NCBI GenBank assembly: GCA_000161775.1
Contig: GG704596.1
Coordinates: forward strand, 88,775 to 152,774
Reading direction: 5' to 3'
Source: Ruegeria lacuscaerulensis ITI-1157
Lineage (GTDB): Bacteria; Pseudomonadota; Alphaproteobacteria; Rhodobacterales; Rhodobacteraceae
DNA: 64,000 nt
A model generated the notes under the pieces. That model made no database searches, was not told the DNA's origin, and saw only the letters and a list, made by a program, of their open reading frames with translations. Every line of letters begins with the position of its first letter. Position 1 is the stretch's first letter. Position numbers and translations under genes: made by a program. This document shows, in pieces, positions 48,872 through 58,163 of this stretch.

Positions 48872-49366
48872 TCAGCGGATCCAACGCGTGACCTGCCCGC
48901 GGATGCCTTCCCAGGCACCGGGCCGCAATTCAAGCCCAAGCACGCGGTCCGGGTTCGTCGGAGGCGGCATCTCCACCCCCTCCAAACGGGAAAAGCCGAA
49001 GCGCGAATAGTAAGGGGCGTCACCGACCAACATCACCCGCTCCCACCCCCGAGACCGCCCGGCCTCGATTCCTTCATGAATGAGGAAACCGCCAAGTCCT
49101 TCGCCTTGGTGGGTCGGATGCACGGCAACGGGCCCCAGCAAAAGCGCGTCGTGTGCACCGATATGAACAGGCCAGAATCGGATGGCCCCAGCCAAAATGC
49201 CCTGCCCGTCGCGGGCCACCATCGACAGCCCCGACACGGGCGAGATCCCGTCACGCAAGCGATAGGACGACAGGGCCTCGCGCCCCGGCGCAAAGCACAG
49301 GTCGTAGAGGGCTTCGACTTCCCACCAATCCTCCGGCTCTTCCGGCCTGATCCCGAACTGCTGCAC
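48872..49366 (-). CDS. GNAT N-acetyltransferase (YhbS-like)
   Basis: A 164-residue acetyl-CoA-dependent acyltransferase. The acetyl-CoA binding motif V-x-x-x-x-Q-G-x-G is seen in PVAVHPTHQGEGLGGFLIHE, and the YhbS-like VGDAPYYSRFGFSRLEGVEM block follows. The substrate cannot be inferred. It is divergent from the flavin reductase gene. Confidence 0.88.
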   Translation of the reverse strand: MQQFGIRPEEPEDWWEVEALYDLCFAPGREALSSYRLRDGISPVSGLSMVARDGQGILAGAIRFWPVHIGAHDALLLGPVAVHPTHQGEGLGGFLIHEGIEAGRSRGWERVMLVGDAPYYSRFGFSRLEGVEMPPPTNPDRVLGLELRPGAWEGIRGQVTRWIR

Positions 49367-49438
49367 CGCGGCCCTCTTTTCGACTCTGGCAATCGCCCTA
49401 GCACTTCGCTAGGCCTTGAGCAAACGCTTGGAGTTCAG

Positions 49439-50044
49439 ATGTTCTATCGCCCCAAAGACGGCCACGGATTGCCGCACAACCCGTTCAACGCCATCATCAC
49501 GCCGCGCCCGATCGGGTGGATCTCGACCCGCAGCACGGACGGCATCAACAATCTGGCGCCCTATTCGTTCTTCAACGGGGTTGCCTATACGCCGCCGCAG
49601 GTGATGTTCGCCTCAACCGGCACAAAGCACGATCAGGACCGCGGAAAGGACAGCATCGCCAATATCGAGGCGACCGGCGTCTTTTGCGTCAACGTGGTGG
49701 CCCACGCCCATCGGGATGCGATGAACGCAAGCTCGGCCAGTTTACCGAAAGAGGTAGATGAGTTCGCCCATGCCGGCCTGACACCTGTGGAATGCGAAAC
49801 CATCCCCTGCGCCCGCATCGAGGGCGCACCAGCCGCGCTGGAATGCAAGTTGACCCAGATCGTCACGCTACCAGGCGAAGCCAACCGCGTGGTGTTCGGA
49901 GAGGTCATCGGCGTGCACTTGCGCGATGATTGCCTGAAAGACGGCAAGTTCGACGTCACCACCTTTCAACCGCTGTCGCGGCTCGGCTATCGCGATTACT
50001 CGGTGGTGACGGATCTGTTCTCACTCAGTCGCCCTGACGATTGA
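49439..50044 (+). CDS. Flavin reductase family protein
   Basis: A 201-residue FMN-binding domain protein (flavin_Reduct family). The N terminus HNPFNAIITPRPIGWISTRS, the APYSFFNGVAYTPPQVMFAS segment and GVFCVNVVAHAHRDAMNASS are the usual flavin-contact blocks. Relatives supply reduced flavin to monooxygenases or are flavin-dependent oxidoreductases; no partner oxygenase is nearby. The frame is open far upstream, but the ATG at 49439 opens MFYRPKDGHG, the normal start. Confidence 0.88.
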   Translation: MFYRPKDGHGLPHNPFNAIITPRPIGWISTRSTDGINNLAPYSFFNGVAYTPPQVMFASTGTKHDQDRGKDSIANIEATGVFCVNVVAHAHRDAMNASSASLPKEVDEFAHAGLTPVECETIPCARIEGAPAALECKLTQIVTLPGEANRVVFGEVIGVHLRDDCLKDGKFDVTTFQPLSRLGYRDYSVVTDLFSLSRPDD

Positions 50045-50089
50045 GCCGGGTTTGGGGGCTCTGCCCCCGTCGCGCTGCGCGCGTCTCCC

Positions 50090-50151
50090 CCGGGATATTT
50101 GAGGCCAGATGAAGGACTCGCACGTTCTTCATCTGGCTGTAAATATCCCGG
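50090..50151. repeat. Long inverted repeat between convergent genes
   Basis: The left arm CCGGGATATTT (50090-50100), 3 bases, GCCAGATGAAG (50104-50114) pairs with CTTCATCTGGC (50127-50137), 3 bases, AAATATCCCGG (50141-50151). Both 11-bp blocks are perfect, separated by a 3x3 internal loop, with a 12-base end loop. Repeats of this kind, containing GGGATATTT and the reverse, are frequent between genes in roseobacters in my memory, but copy number cannot be shown here. It lies between the flavin reductase gene and sulP and could end both transcripts. Confidence 0.75.
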
Positions 50152-50177
50152 AGCGCGAGGCAGAGCCTCGCATTGCA

Positions 50178-51812
50178 TCAGTGGCCGCCCAGAATGCCGG
50201 TTCGAACAGAATAGTCGACCGCAAGGCCGTAATCCGGGTCATCGTCGCTGTCGACCATCAGGTGACCTGCTTTCTTGAGCAGTTTGTGACAATCCCGGCT
50301 GAGATGACGCAGCATGACACGCTTGCCCGCCGCCTCGTATTTCGCGGCGACGTTTTCGATGGCCTGAAGGGCCGATTGGTCGACCACGCGACTGTCGGCA
50401 AAATCCACGATCACGGTATTGGGGTCGTTCTCGACATCGAATAGCTCGATGAACCCCTCAGATGAACCGAAGAACAGGGGGCCCTTGATCTCGTAGACCT
50501 TGGCGCCTTCTTCGGTTTCGGAATCTCGTGTCACCGCGTGGATGCGCTTGGCGTTGTTCCAGGCGTAGGCCAGCGCCGAAACGATCACGCCGACCACGAC
50601 CGCCACGGCGAGGTCTTCCATCACGGTGACGACGGTGACCAGAATGATGACGAAGGCGTCGGTCCGCGGCACCTTGCGCAGGATGTTGAAAGAGTTCCAG
50701 GCGAAGGTGCCGATCACCACCATGAACATTACGCCAACCAGCGCGGCCAGCGGGATCTGCTCGATCAGAGGCGAGCCGACAAGGATGAATACCAACAGGA
50801 ACAGAGCCGCGGCGATCCCGGCTACTCGGGTGCGGCCGCCGGATTTCACGTTGATCATCGATTGCCCGATCATCGCACAGCCACCCATGCCGCCGAAAAA
50901 GCCCGTAACGACGTTGGCGGTGCCCTGCGCGATGCATTCCTGCGAAGCGCCGCCGCGCTTGCCGGTAATCTCGCCCACCAGGTTCAGGGTCAGCAGGGAT
51001 TCGATCAGGCCGATGGCCGCCAGGATCACGGCGTAGGGCAGAATGATCTGGAAGGTCTCCCAGTTCAGCGGAACCATTGGGATGTGGAATTTCGGCAATC
51101 CGCCCTCGATCGAGGCCAGGTCACCCACACGCGGAACCTCCAGCCCCATGCCGATCACCAACGCGGCTACCACGGCGATGCCCGCCAGCGGCGCCGGCAC
51201 GATGCGCGTGATGCGCGGCATCACCCAGATCACCGCCATGGTCAGCGCGACCAGCCCCAGCATCGTATAAAGCTGCATGCCCGACAGCCATTCGCCGCCG
51301 CTCAGGCCGTGGCCGGTGTTTTCCATCGTGCCCGGCACCTTGAACTGGCCCAGCTGCGCCAGGAAGATCACGATCGCCAGACCGTTGACAAAGCCCAGCA
51401 TCACTGGATGCGGCACCAAGCGGATGAACCGGCCCCAATGCATGGCCCCGGCGATGATTTGCAGAATCCCCATCAGGACCACGGTGGCGAACAGGTATTC
51501 GACCCCATGCTGCGCCACCAGAGATACCATGACCACGGCCAACGCGCCGGTCGCCCCCGAGATCATGCCCGGTCGCCCGCCGATCAGCGCGGTGATCAGC
51601 CCCACTAGGAACGCCGCATACAGGCCCACCAGAGGGTGAACCCCGGCAACGAAAGCAAAGGCCACCGCCTCGGGCACCAGGGCCAGCGCGACGGTCAGGC
51701 CCGACAGAAGCTCGATCCGCAGGCGCGCGGGGGTCAGCTTTTCGTCCGGCATCCAGCTCAGATCGGGAATGGCGAGGCGATTGGCAAAGCTTGCCAGCAA
51801 GGCTCGGGGCAT
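50178..51812 (-). CDS. SulP family anion transporter with STAS domain
   Basis: A 544-residue inner membrane protein. The transport domain has about 12-14 helices with ALALVPEAVAFAFVAGVHPL, the VGLYAAFLVGLITALIGGRP block and FGGMGGCAMIGQSMINVKSG. From about residue 430 a cytoplasmic STAS domain follows (VYEIKGPLFFGSSEGF, TVIVDFADSRVVDQSALQAI). Candidates for the substrate are sulfate or bicarbonate; sequence alone does not decide. A hairpin (GAAGGC arms near 51843-51870) lies in its leader. Confidence 0.9.
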   Translation of the reverse strand: MPRALLASFANRLAIPDLSWMPDEKLTPARLRIELLSGLTVALALVPEAVAFAFVAGVHPLVGLYAAFLVGLITALIGGRPGMISGATGALAVVMVSLVAQHGVEYLFATVVLMGILQIIAGAMHWGRFIRLVPHPVMLGFVNGLAIVIFLAQLGQFKVPGTMENTGHGLSGGEWLSGMQLYTMLGLVALTMAVIWVMPRITRIVPAPLAGIAVVAALVIGMGLEVPRVGDLASIEGGLPKFHIPMVPLNWETFQIILPYAVILAAIGLIESLLTLNLVGEITGKRGGASQECIAQGTANVVTGFFGGMGGCAMIGQSMINVKSGGRTRVAGIAAALFLLVFILVGSPLIEQIPLAALVGVMFMVVIGTFAWNSFNILRKVPRTDAFVIILVTVVTVMEDLAVAVVVGVIVSALAYAWNNAKRIHAVTRDSETEEGAKVYEIKGPLFFGSSEGFIELFDVENDPNTVIVDFADSRVVDQSALQAIENVAAKYEAAGKRVMLRHLSRDCHKLLKKAGHLMVDSDDDPDYGLAVDYSVRTGILGGH

Positions 51813-52028
51813 GGATTGGTCCTGTGGGTCAGAATGTTCGTGCGAAGGCAGGTCTATACCCGCCTTCGACGCTGTCTGCTAGCCCATCGATTGCTGACTG
51901 TCATGCAAAAACTGCAAGATACCGCGCCTCGTGGCCCATGTCGGGCGCAAAAACACCGGCAGGCCTTGCCAAACGGCCAATGAGCCCGCAGAAATTCCCT
52001 CAGGCAGGCATCGCAGCGGAGACAGAAC

Positions 52029-52901
52029 GTGACCCAGACCAAGATTGCAGTTATCGGCGGATCGGGAATCTATGACATCGATGGGCTGGAAACGCCGCAA
52101 TGGGTTACCGTGGAAACGCCCTGGGGCGCGCCGTCCGACCAGATCCTGACCGGGACATTGGACGGCATCGAGATGGCCTTTCTGCCCCGCCATGGGCGCG
52201 GGCATGTGCATTCGCCGACAGAGGTGCCCTATCGCGCCAATATCGACGCGCTGAAACGGCTGGAAGTCACCGAAGTGATCTCGGTTTCGGCCTGCGGCTC
52301 CTTCCGCGAACAGATGGCTCCTGGCGATTTCGTGGTCGTCGATCAGTTCATCGACCGCACCTTCGCCCGCGAGAAAAGCTTTTTCGGCACTGGCTGCGTC
52401 GCGCATGTCAGCGTGGCCCATCCGACCTGCCCGCGCCTGGGGGATGCCTGTGAATCCGCCGCCCGGGCGGCCGGCATCACCGTGCATCGCGGCGGCACCT
52501 ACCTGGCGATGGAAGGGCCGCAATTCTCGACGCTGGCGGAATCGAAGATGTACCGCGAGCAGTGGGGCTGCGACGTGATCGGCATGACCAACATGCCCGA
52601 GGCCAAACTGGCCCGCGAGGCCGAGCTTTGCTATGCCTCGGTGGCGATGGTCACCGACTATGACAGCTGGCACCCCGATCACGGCGAAGTGGACGTGACC
52701 GCGATCATCGCGACGCTGACCGGCAACGCCGAGAAGGCGCGCGCCTTGGTCAAGGGCCTGCCCGCCCTGCTGGGAGCGGACCGCGCGCCCTGCCCGCATG
52801 GCTGTGACCGTGCGCTGGACCACGCGATTTTGACGGCCCCGGAAAAGCGCGACCCGCAAGTGCTGGCCAAGCTGGATGCGGTGGCGGGCCGGGTATTGTA
52901 G
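52029..52901 (+). CDS. mtnP: S-methyl-5'-thioadenosine phosphorylase
   Basis: A 290-residue phosphorylase that splits methylthioadenosine into adenine and methylthioribose-1-phosphate. Phosphate-binding GGSGIYDIDGL opens the protein, HGRGHVHSPTEVPYRAN follows, and MEGPQFSTLAESKMYR plus NMPEAKLAREAELCYA are MTAP signatures. It starts with GTG. The adenine released can be used by apt, encoded 1 kb downstream on the same strand. Confidence 0.95.
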   Translation: MTQTKIAVIGGSGIYDIDGLETPQWVTVETPWGAPSDQILTGTLDGIEMAFLPRHGRGHVHSPTEVPYRANIDALKRLEVTEVISVSACGSFREQMAPGDFVVVDQFIDRTFAREKSFFGTGCVAHVSVAHPTCPRLGDACESAARAAGITVHRGGTYLAMEGPQFSTLAESKMYREQWGCDVIGMTNMPEAKLAREAELCYASVAMVTDYDSWHPDHGEVDVTAIIATLTGNAEKARALVKGLPALLGADRAPCPHGCDRALDHAILTAPEKRDPQVLAKLDAVAGRVL

Positions 52902-52959
52902 GCGGCCTTGACGGCCACGTGTTTTCTTAGGCTAGCTGCTGCGGATTTGACGGAGTTGG

Positions 52960-53592
52960 ATGATGGATTTTGAACTTTGGCTGGCCTTTGTCGCCGCCTC
53001 GACCGCCCTTCTGCTGATCCCGGGCCCGACGGTCCTGCTGGTGCTCAGCTATGCGCTGTCCAAAGGGCGCAGCGTGGCCGTGGCCTCGGCCACGGGGGTT
53101 GCGCTGGGGGACTTGATCGCCATGACGGCCTCTCTGCTGGGGCTTGGGGCGCTGGTGCTGGCGTCGGCCACGCTGTTTTCTGTGCTGAAATGGGTGGGCG
53201 CCGCCTATCTGGTCTGGCTGGGCATCAAGCTGCTGCGCAGTGCGCCGTCCGGCGGGATGCAGGCGGTTGCCACCGGGCGCGACGTCACAGCGCGCGGCGT
53301 GTTCGGCCATGCGGCCGCCGTTACTGCCCTGAACCCGAAATCCATCGCCTTCTTCATCGCCTTCGTGCCGCAATTTCTGCGCCCGGCCGAGCCGCTGGGC
53401 CCTCAATTCGCGATCCTGATTGCCACCTTCGTGGGGTTGGCGGGGCTGAACGCGCTGGCCTATGCGCTGCTGGCCGACCGGCTGCGCCGCGTAATCGGCC
53501 GCCCCGGCATCATCACCGGCATGACCCGTTTCGGAGGGCTGACCCTGATCGGAATGGGCGTGGCCACGGCGGTACTGCGTCGCCCGGCCTAA
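52960..53592 (+). CDS. LysE family exporter
   Basis: A 210-residue (or 209 from the second Met at 52963) inner membrane exporter with about six helices. The LysE opening FVAASTALLLIPGPTVLLVL and the ALNPKSIAFFIAFVPQF segment are clear. Relatives export amino acids such as lysine or homoserine lactones. The substrate here is unknown. It lies between mtnP and a small gene on the opposite strand. Confidence 0.9.
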   Translation: MMDFELWLAFVAASTALLLIPGPTVLLVLSYALSKGRSVAVASATGVALGDLIAMTASLLGLGALVLASATLFSVLKWVGAAYLVWLGIKLLRSAPSGGMQAVATGRDVTARGVFGHAAAVTALNPKSIAFFIAFVPQFLRPAEPLGPQFAILIATFVGLAGLNALAYALLADRLRRVIGRPGIITGMTRFGGLTLIGMGVATAVLRRPA

Positions 53593-53598
53593 ATTCAG

Positions 53599-53781
53599 TC
53601 AGGTCCCGGCATTCTCGGCCATGAAAGCGCGGATGAAGCGGCGGATCTCGCGCGCGGCCGAGGTGTCGAGATCGCGGCACAGAGCAACGAACGCGTCGCG
53701 CTCGTCCTTGTCCAGGCGCAGAACCAGCTGGCTGTTCTTTTTGGTGGATCCTTCGAGGTCGGCCTTCGCCACGGCTGTCAT
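53599..53781 (-). CDS. Small ribbon-helix-helix-like protein
   Basis: Sixty residues. After a polar start, NSQLVLRLDKDERDAFVALC looks like a beta strand and first helix of a ribbon-helix-helix fold, and REIRRFIRAFMAENAG like the second helix. This suggests DNA binding, but the family match is weak. It may be a plain small regulator. Its end lies seven bases from the LysE stop codon, and it is divergent from apt. Confidence 0.55.
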   Translation of the reverse strand: MTAVAKADLEGSTKKNSQLVLRLDKDERDAFVALCRDLDTSAAREIRRFIRAFMAENAGT

Positions 53782-53980
53782 CCTTTTTCTGGGCCTGCAT
53801 CAGCGCGTGGCACCTTGTATAGAACAAGCGCATCGCTTGTCGATACCCGCACCGGCCGGACCACGCGCCCTTGCCGCCGCAATTTCCGCAGCAAAAACGC
53901 CCATTCCGGCAACCGCCGCTTGCATGACCGACAGTGATGCGCCAAAAACCGCCGTGTTTTGACGCAAGAAGGGTTGCCCC

Positions 53981-54520
53981 ATGTCCAGAAACAAAACGGT
54001 CAAGGACTACATTCGGACCATCGTCGATTTTCCCCACGAAGGGATCATGTTCCGCGACGTGACAACCCTGTTTGCCGATCCGCGCGGGTTTCGCATGGCC
54101 ATCGACCAGATGCTGCACCCCTATGCCGGCGAGCGCATCGACAAGGTCGTGGGGCTCGAGGCGCGCGGTTTCATTCTGGGCGGCGCGATCGCGCACCAGC
54201 TGAGCGTGGGCTTCGTTCCGATCCGCAAGAAGGGCAAGCTGCCGGGCACCACGATCAGCGAGGAATACAAGCTGGAATACGGCGAGGCCATCGTCGAGAT
54301 ACACGATGACGCGATCCAGCCCGGCGAGAAGGTTCTGGTGGTCGATGACCTGCTGGCCACCGGCGGCACTGCGGCAGCGGGCATCAAGCTGATCGAACGG
54401 CTGGGCGGTGAGATCGTCAGCTGCGCCTTCATCATCGACCTGCCCGAGCTGGGTGGCCGCAAGGTGCTGGAGGAGATGGGCATGGACGTCCATGTCTTGT
54501 GCGAATTCGAAGGGCTGTGA
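53981..54520 (+). CDS. apt: Adenine phosphoribosyltransferase
   Basis: A 179-residue enzyme that turns adenine and PRPP into AMP. The PRPP motif [16 protein letters not shown] is complete, and [20 protein letters not shown] and [14 protein letters not shown] are the Apt-specific flanks. Normal length. It completes salvage of adenine released by mtnP, about 1 kb upstream on the same strand, with LysE between. Confidence 0.97.
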   Translation: MSRNKTVKDYIRTIVDFPHEGIMFRDVTTLFADPRGFRMAIDQMLHPYAGERIDKVVGLEARGFILGGAIAHQLSVGFVPIRKKGKLPGTTISEEYKLEYGEAIVEIHDDAIQPGEKVLVVDDLLATGGTAAAGIKLIERLGGEIVSCAFIIDLPELGGRKVLEEMGMDVHVLCEFEGL

Positions 54521-54558
54521 ACAGATAACGGTCACGATTTCGTGACTTGCCGCTGTAA

Positions 54559-54590
54559 ACGCCGCGCGCTTAGCGCGGCGTCGTTCGTTT
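54559..54590 (+). terminator. Hairpin behind apt
   Basis: A 9-bp stem (ACGCCGCGC at 54559-54567 with 54573-54581, 5-base loop) followed by CGTTCGTTTT. A T-rich but not pure run, so a moderate terminator. Confidence 0.55.
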
Positions 54591-54689
54591 TCCAGCCAAT
54601 AATTTGACCGGGCCGGGTGATCTCGGCCCGGCAGTCCGCCGTATCGCCCTTGATGTCGCCGTTGACATCTCCAACAAGGGAAGAAATTC

Positions 54690-55172
54690 ATGTTTCGCAA
54701 ATTCGCTGTTGCCGGTGTCGCCAGTATCCTGTTTTCAACCGCTGCCATGGCTGACGGCCACGGCAAGGACATCGTGGACACCGCCGTAAGCGCCGGCAGT
54801 TTCAACACTCTGGTCGCCGCCGTTCAAGCCGCCGAGCTGGTCGATACGCTGAAGGGTGAAGGCCCGTTCACCGTGTTCGCGCCCACGGATGAAGCTTTTG
54901 CCGCGCTGCCCGAAGGCACCGTGGAAACACTGCTGAAGCCCGAGAACAAGGATCAGCTTGTGGCGATCCTCACCTATCACGTGGTTCCGGGCAAGGTGAT
55001 GTCGGGTGATCTGTCCGACGACATGACCGCCGCCACCGTTCAGGGTGGAGAGATCACGATCGACCTCGACAACGGTGTCATGGTCAATGACGCAAATGTC
55101 GTTCAGGCCGATATCGAAACCAGCAATGGCGTGATCCACGTCATCGACAAGGTGATCCTGCCCGCGTCGTAA
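54690..55172 (+). CDS. Fasciclin (FAS1) domain secreted protein
   Basis: A 160-residue exported protein. A signal peptide (1-21, ending AMA-DG) precedes a single FAS1 domain with the H1 box [18 protein letters not shown] and the YHVVPG segment and the closing [12 protein letters not shown] (H2). FAS1 domains mediate adhesion and surface interactions. The leader carries the short inverted repeat GATGTC-N6-GACATC (54652-54669) ahead of an AAGGGAAG site. It converges with the FAD oxidase gene. Confidence 0.92.
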   Translation: MFRKFAVAGVASILFSTAAMADGHGKDIVDTAVSAGSFNTLVAAVQAAELVDTLKGEGPFTVFAPTDEAFAALPEGTVETLLKPENKDQLVAILTYHVVPGKVMSGDLSDDMTAATVQGGEITIDLDNGVMVNDANVVQADIETSNGVIHVIDKVILPAS

Positions 55173-55184
55173 ATGACGCGTAGC

Positions 55185-55209
55185 TGCGGCCCGGAGCGTC
55201 CGGGCCGCA
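55185..55209. terminator. Strong hairpin between convergent genes
   Basis: A perfect 11-bp GC-rich stem (55185-55195 with 55199-55209), 3-base loop, between the fasciclin gene and the converging FAD oxidase. It has no T-run, so terminator strength is uncertain. Confidence 0.5.
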
Positions 55210-55210
55210 C

Positions 55211-56629
55211 TCACACATCTGACAGGACGGCGCCGGGGTTCATGATCCCGCGCGGGTCCAAGGCGGCCTTGATGGCGCGCATGGCCGTCAGTTTGGCCGG
55301 ATCACCGTAGCGTTCCAGATCACCGGTCTTCAGACGGCCCACCCCATGCTCGGCACTGACTGATCCTTCAAATTCATTCACCAGGTCATGAACCGCGCGC
55401 TTGATCGCGGCGCGCCGGTCATCGAACTCGGCCCGGTCGTGGCCTTTGGGCGGGAAGACGTTGTAGTGCAGGTTGCCGTCCCCCAGATGACCAAAACAGT
55501 TCACCCGGAACGGTCCGAGGGCCGCAATCGCCTCGCCGCCTTGCCGGATGAAATCGGGGATGCGCGAAATCGGAACCGAGATATCGTGGCTGGACACTGA
55601 ACCGATCAGCCGGTTCGCCTCGGGGATGCGTTCGCGCACCGACCACAGCGCGTCGCGCTGCGCGGCGCTTTGGGCGATGACGCCGTCCGACACCAGATCA
55701 CGGGCCTCGGCAGCCACGAAGAGGGACTCCAACGCCGCCTCTGGCTCGTGCCCGGCCGGCAATCCCAGCTCGATCAGGACCGACCATTCCGGCGGTGTGT
55801 CAAAGGGTTGCCGCACGTCCGGCAGGACCTCGGCCAGAAAATCCAGCCCCTGTCTGTGGATCAGTTCGAACGCGCTGACGGTTTCGCCCAGATGGTCGCG
55901 GGCTAGGGCCAGCAGGTCGATCGCCGCTTCGGGGCTGGCCACCTGAAAGATCGCCGTGCCCAGCCCGGCAGGGCGCGGGAACAGTTTGAGCGAGGCCGCG
56001 GTGATGACCCCCAGCGTGCCCTCGGACCCGATCAGCAGGTTGCGCAGATCATAGCCGGTGTTGTCCTTGCGCAGCCGCCCCAGCCCGTGCCAGATCTCCC
56101 CGTTGGGCAGAACCGCCTCGAGCCCGAGGCACAGATCCCGGGCATTGCCATAACGCAGGACGTTCACGCCCCCGGCATTGGTGGCGAGGTTCCCCCCGAT
56201 CCGGCAGGATCCCTGCGCCGCCAACGACAGCGGAAACAGCCGGTTGGCCGCTTCGGCCGCGGCCTGAATGTCGGCCAGCACTGCACCAGCCTCGGCGATC
56301 AGGATGTTTTCGGTCGGATAGACGGCCCGGATCGCGCGCATCCGCTCGAGCGACAGGATCAGGGGCGCGGGGCCATCCGCCATGACCTGCCCGCCCACAA
56401 GACCGGTGCCGCCACCGTATGGCACCACCGGGACGCGGGCGTCGGACGCCAAGCGCACCAAGGCCGCGACCTGCTCAACCGTGCGCGGCAACGCCAACAC
56501 CCCCGCCTGACCGGCAAACCGACGGCGCGGCTCTTCCAGATAGCGCGGCTCGACCGGGCGCAGAATATCGTCACCCAGGCGGGCGCGGATGGTTTCGGCA
56601 ATGGTTTCGTCGGCAGGGTTCAAATGCAT
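55211..56629 (-). CDS. FAD-linked oxidase (glycolate/D-lactate dehydrogenase-like)
   Basis: A 472-residue flavoprotein with an N-terminal FAD_binding_4 domain (RTVEQVAALVRLASDARVPV, PYGGGTGLVGG, QGSCRIGGNLATNAGG, YDLRNLLIGSEGTLGVI) and a C-terminal FAD-oxidase domain with HLGDGNLHYN and SAEHGVG. The layout matches D-lactate dehydrogenase, GlcD and D-2-hydroxyglutarate dehydrogenases; substrate is open. No glcE or glcF neighbours are seen. The ATG at 56629 gives the usual length. Confidence 0.9.
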   Translation of the reverse strand: MHLNPADETIAETIRARLGDDILRPVEPRYLEEPRRRFAGQAGVLALPRTVEQVAALVRLASDARVPVVPYGGGTGLVGGQVMADGPAPLILSLERMRAIRAVYPTENILIAEAGAVLADIQAAAEAANRLFPLSLAAQGSCRIGGNLATNAGGVNVLRYGNARDLCLGLEAVLPNGEIWHGLGRLRKDNTGYDLRNLLIGSEGTLGVITAASLKLFPRPAGLGTAIFQVASPEAAIDLLALARDHLGETVSAFELIHRQGLDFLAEVLPDVRQPFDTPPEWSVLIELGLPAGHEPEAALESLFVAAEARDLVSDGVIAQSAAQRDALWSVRERIPEANRLIGSVSSHDISVPISRIPDFIRQGGEAIAALGPFRVNCFGHLGDGNLHYNVFPPKGHDRAEFDDRRAAIKRAVHDLVNEFEGSVSAEHGVGRLKTGDLERYGDPAKLTAMRAIKAALDPRGIMNPGAVLSDV

Positions 56630-56667
56630 GCCCCCTGCATGCCCAAGCCCGCGGCGCACGGCAAGGC

Positions 56668-57486
56668 TTATTCCAGTTCCATCAGATATCGCGGCTCGAG
56701 CACTACCACCGTCGGGCGGTCCGGCAGGGTCCGCAGCGATACTTCGAATTCCGAAACCCCATCCCGGCGCACCGGGAAATCGGATCGGATATCGGCCAGG
56801 AACCGGTCCAGCGAATATCCCGAGAACCAGTGCATCGGAATGATGACCGAGCTTTTCAGCCGCTGCAGCACCGAGATCATCTCGGGCAAGGGCATGGTCG
56901 TGCCCCCGTCCACCGCCGCCATGACCACGTCCAGCCGCCCAAGGGCCGCGAACTGTTCGTCGGACGGCACATGGTGCAGATGCCCAAGATGGCCGATGCA
57001 CAGGCCTTCGACCTCGAACACGAAGATCGAGTTCCCGCGTTCTTCCACCCCACCGTAAGCAGACCGGATATCGGTCGAGACGTTGCGCACCAGCAACTCG
57101 CCCAGATCGAGGTAATGTTCGATGCCCTGTCCGAACTCGCCCCATCCTGGCAGAACATGCGGAATGGCCGGATCGGGATAGGCGGTCCAATGGGTGTCAT
57201 GGGCATGGTTCATCGTCACGATGTCGGGGATCAGGTCCGCGCCGCCGATGAAGCCGGTATAGTCGGTCACGGCATTCAGCCCGCCGGGTGTTTGAATCAG
57301 GAACGACGCGTGCGCAATATAGCTGATCCGGACCGAGAATTCGGGCACCGGGTCCTGCCACGCCGCCTTGTGCAGATATTCGATGCCGGGGGTGTTCTGG
57401 GCGATGGCGATGCAATGACTCGGCCGCCGCTCCTGCGCCGCCGCCGTCCCTGCCAGAAAGATCAAACCCGCCAAAATACTCCGCAT
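56668..57486 (-). CDS. Exported metallo-beta-lactamase-fold hydrolase, UlaG-like
   Basis: 272 residues with a signal peptide (1-18, ending ...GTAAA-QE). The metal site segment reads MNHAHDTHW (His94, His96, Asp97, His99), whereas the family normally has H-x-H-x-D-H; here the Asp is one place early and Thr fills its usual position. HASFLIQTPGGLNAVTDYTG and HLGHLHHVPSDEQ also match UlaG-like MBL proteins, and PMHWFSGYS follows. A hydrolase is likely, but the altered motif makes metal use uncertain. Confidence 0.78.
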   Translation of the reverse strand: MRSILAGLIFLAGTAAAQERRPSHCIAIAQNTPGIEYLHKAAWQDPVPEFSVRISYIAHASFLIQTPGGLNAVTDYTGFIGGADLIPDIVTMNHAHDTHWTAYPDPAIPHVLPGWGEFGQGIEHYLDLGELLVRNVSTDIRSAYGGVEERGNSIFVFEVEGLCIGHLGHLHHVPSDEQFAALGRLDVVMAAVDGGTTMPLPEMISVLQRLKSSVIIPMHWFSGYSLDRFLADIRSDFPVRRDGVSEFEVSLRTLPDRPTVVVLEPRYLMELE

Positions 57487-57578
57487 GACGGACAGTCTAG
57501 CGCATCGGCGCCTCGAGTCACGTCACGGGGCCTGGATTTCGGAAACAGGCCCGCCCGGATCAGGGCCGAACGGGCGCC

Positions 57579-58163
57579 CTAGCCCGCGTCCGTCCGCCCG
57601 CGCCGGTCCGAGCGCAGTGACGCATAGAGCACATGCGTCCGCCACCGCCCGTTGATCTGCAGGTAGGATTGCGCCACGCCCTCGTATTTGAAGCCCGAGC
57701 TTTCCAACAGCCCGCGAGAGGCGGCGTTTTCCGGCAGACAGGCGGCCTCGATCCGGCTCAGGTCCAGTCGGGTGAAGGCGTAATGCACCACGGCGCCGAT
57801 GGCCTCGCGCATGTAACCCTGCCGGGCAAAGGCCTGCCCGGTCCAATAGCCCAGCGTTCCGGCCTGCGCCGGCCCCCGGCGGATGTTGTCCAGCGTGATG
57901 GCACCCACCAGAACGTCGTCGGCGCGGCGGAACAGGAACAGCGGAACCGCCGTGCCATTGGCCACCGAGCGTTGCGCCCAGTAGACACGGTTGGTGAAGG
58001 ATTTACGGCTCAGATGGTCCTTGGCCCAGATCGGCTCCCACGGGGTCAGATACTCGCGCGAGGCCAGCCGCAGCGCGGCCCAGTCGTTGAAGTCGGAATG
58101 CACGGGCGGGCGCAAGCTCAACCGCTCGGTCTCGAGTTTCAGCCTGCGTCTGCCCAACAGCAT
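57579..58163 (-). CDS. GNAT N-acetyltransferase, RimJ/RimL-like
   Basis: A 194-residue acetyltransferase. The start LETERLSLRPPVHSDFNDWA and the acetyl-CoA pocket AFARQGYMREAIGAVVHYAF and ARIEAACLPENAASRGLLES-type block are typical of the RimJ/RimL group, which acetylates N termini of ribosomal proteins in studied members. The target here is unknown. Its ATG overlaps the stop codon of the M16 peptidase (TGATG), so the two are translationally coupled. Confidence 0.9.
   Translation of the reverse strand: MLLGRRRLKLETERLSLRPPVHSDFNDWAALRLASREYLTPWEPIWAKDHLSRKSFTNRVYWAQRSVANGTAVPLFLFRRADDVLVGAITLDNIRRGPAQAGTLGYWTGQAFARQGYMREAIGAVVHYAFTRLDLSRIEAACLPENAASRGLLESSGFKYEGVAQSYLQINGRWRTHVLYASLRSDRRGRTDAG

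Noticed and set aside
53800..54003. 67-codon frame between the RHH-like gene and apt
   Set aside because: It overlaps the apt start and has no ribosome site; composition is not protein-like.
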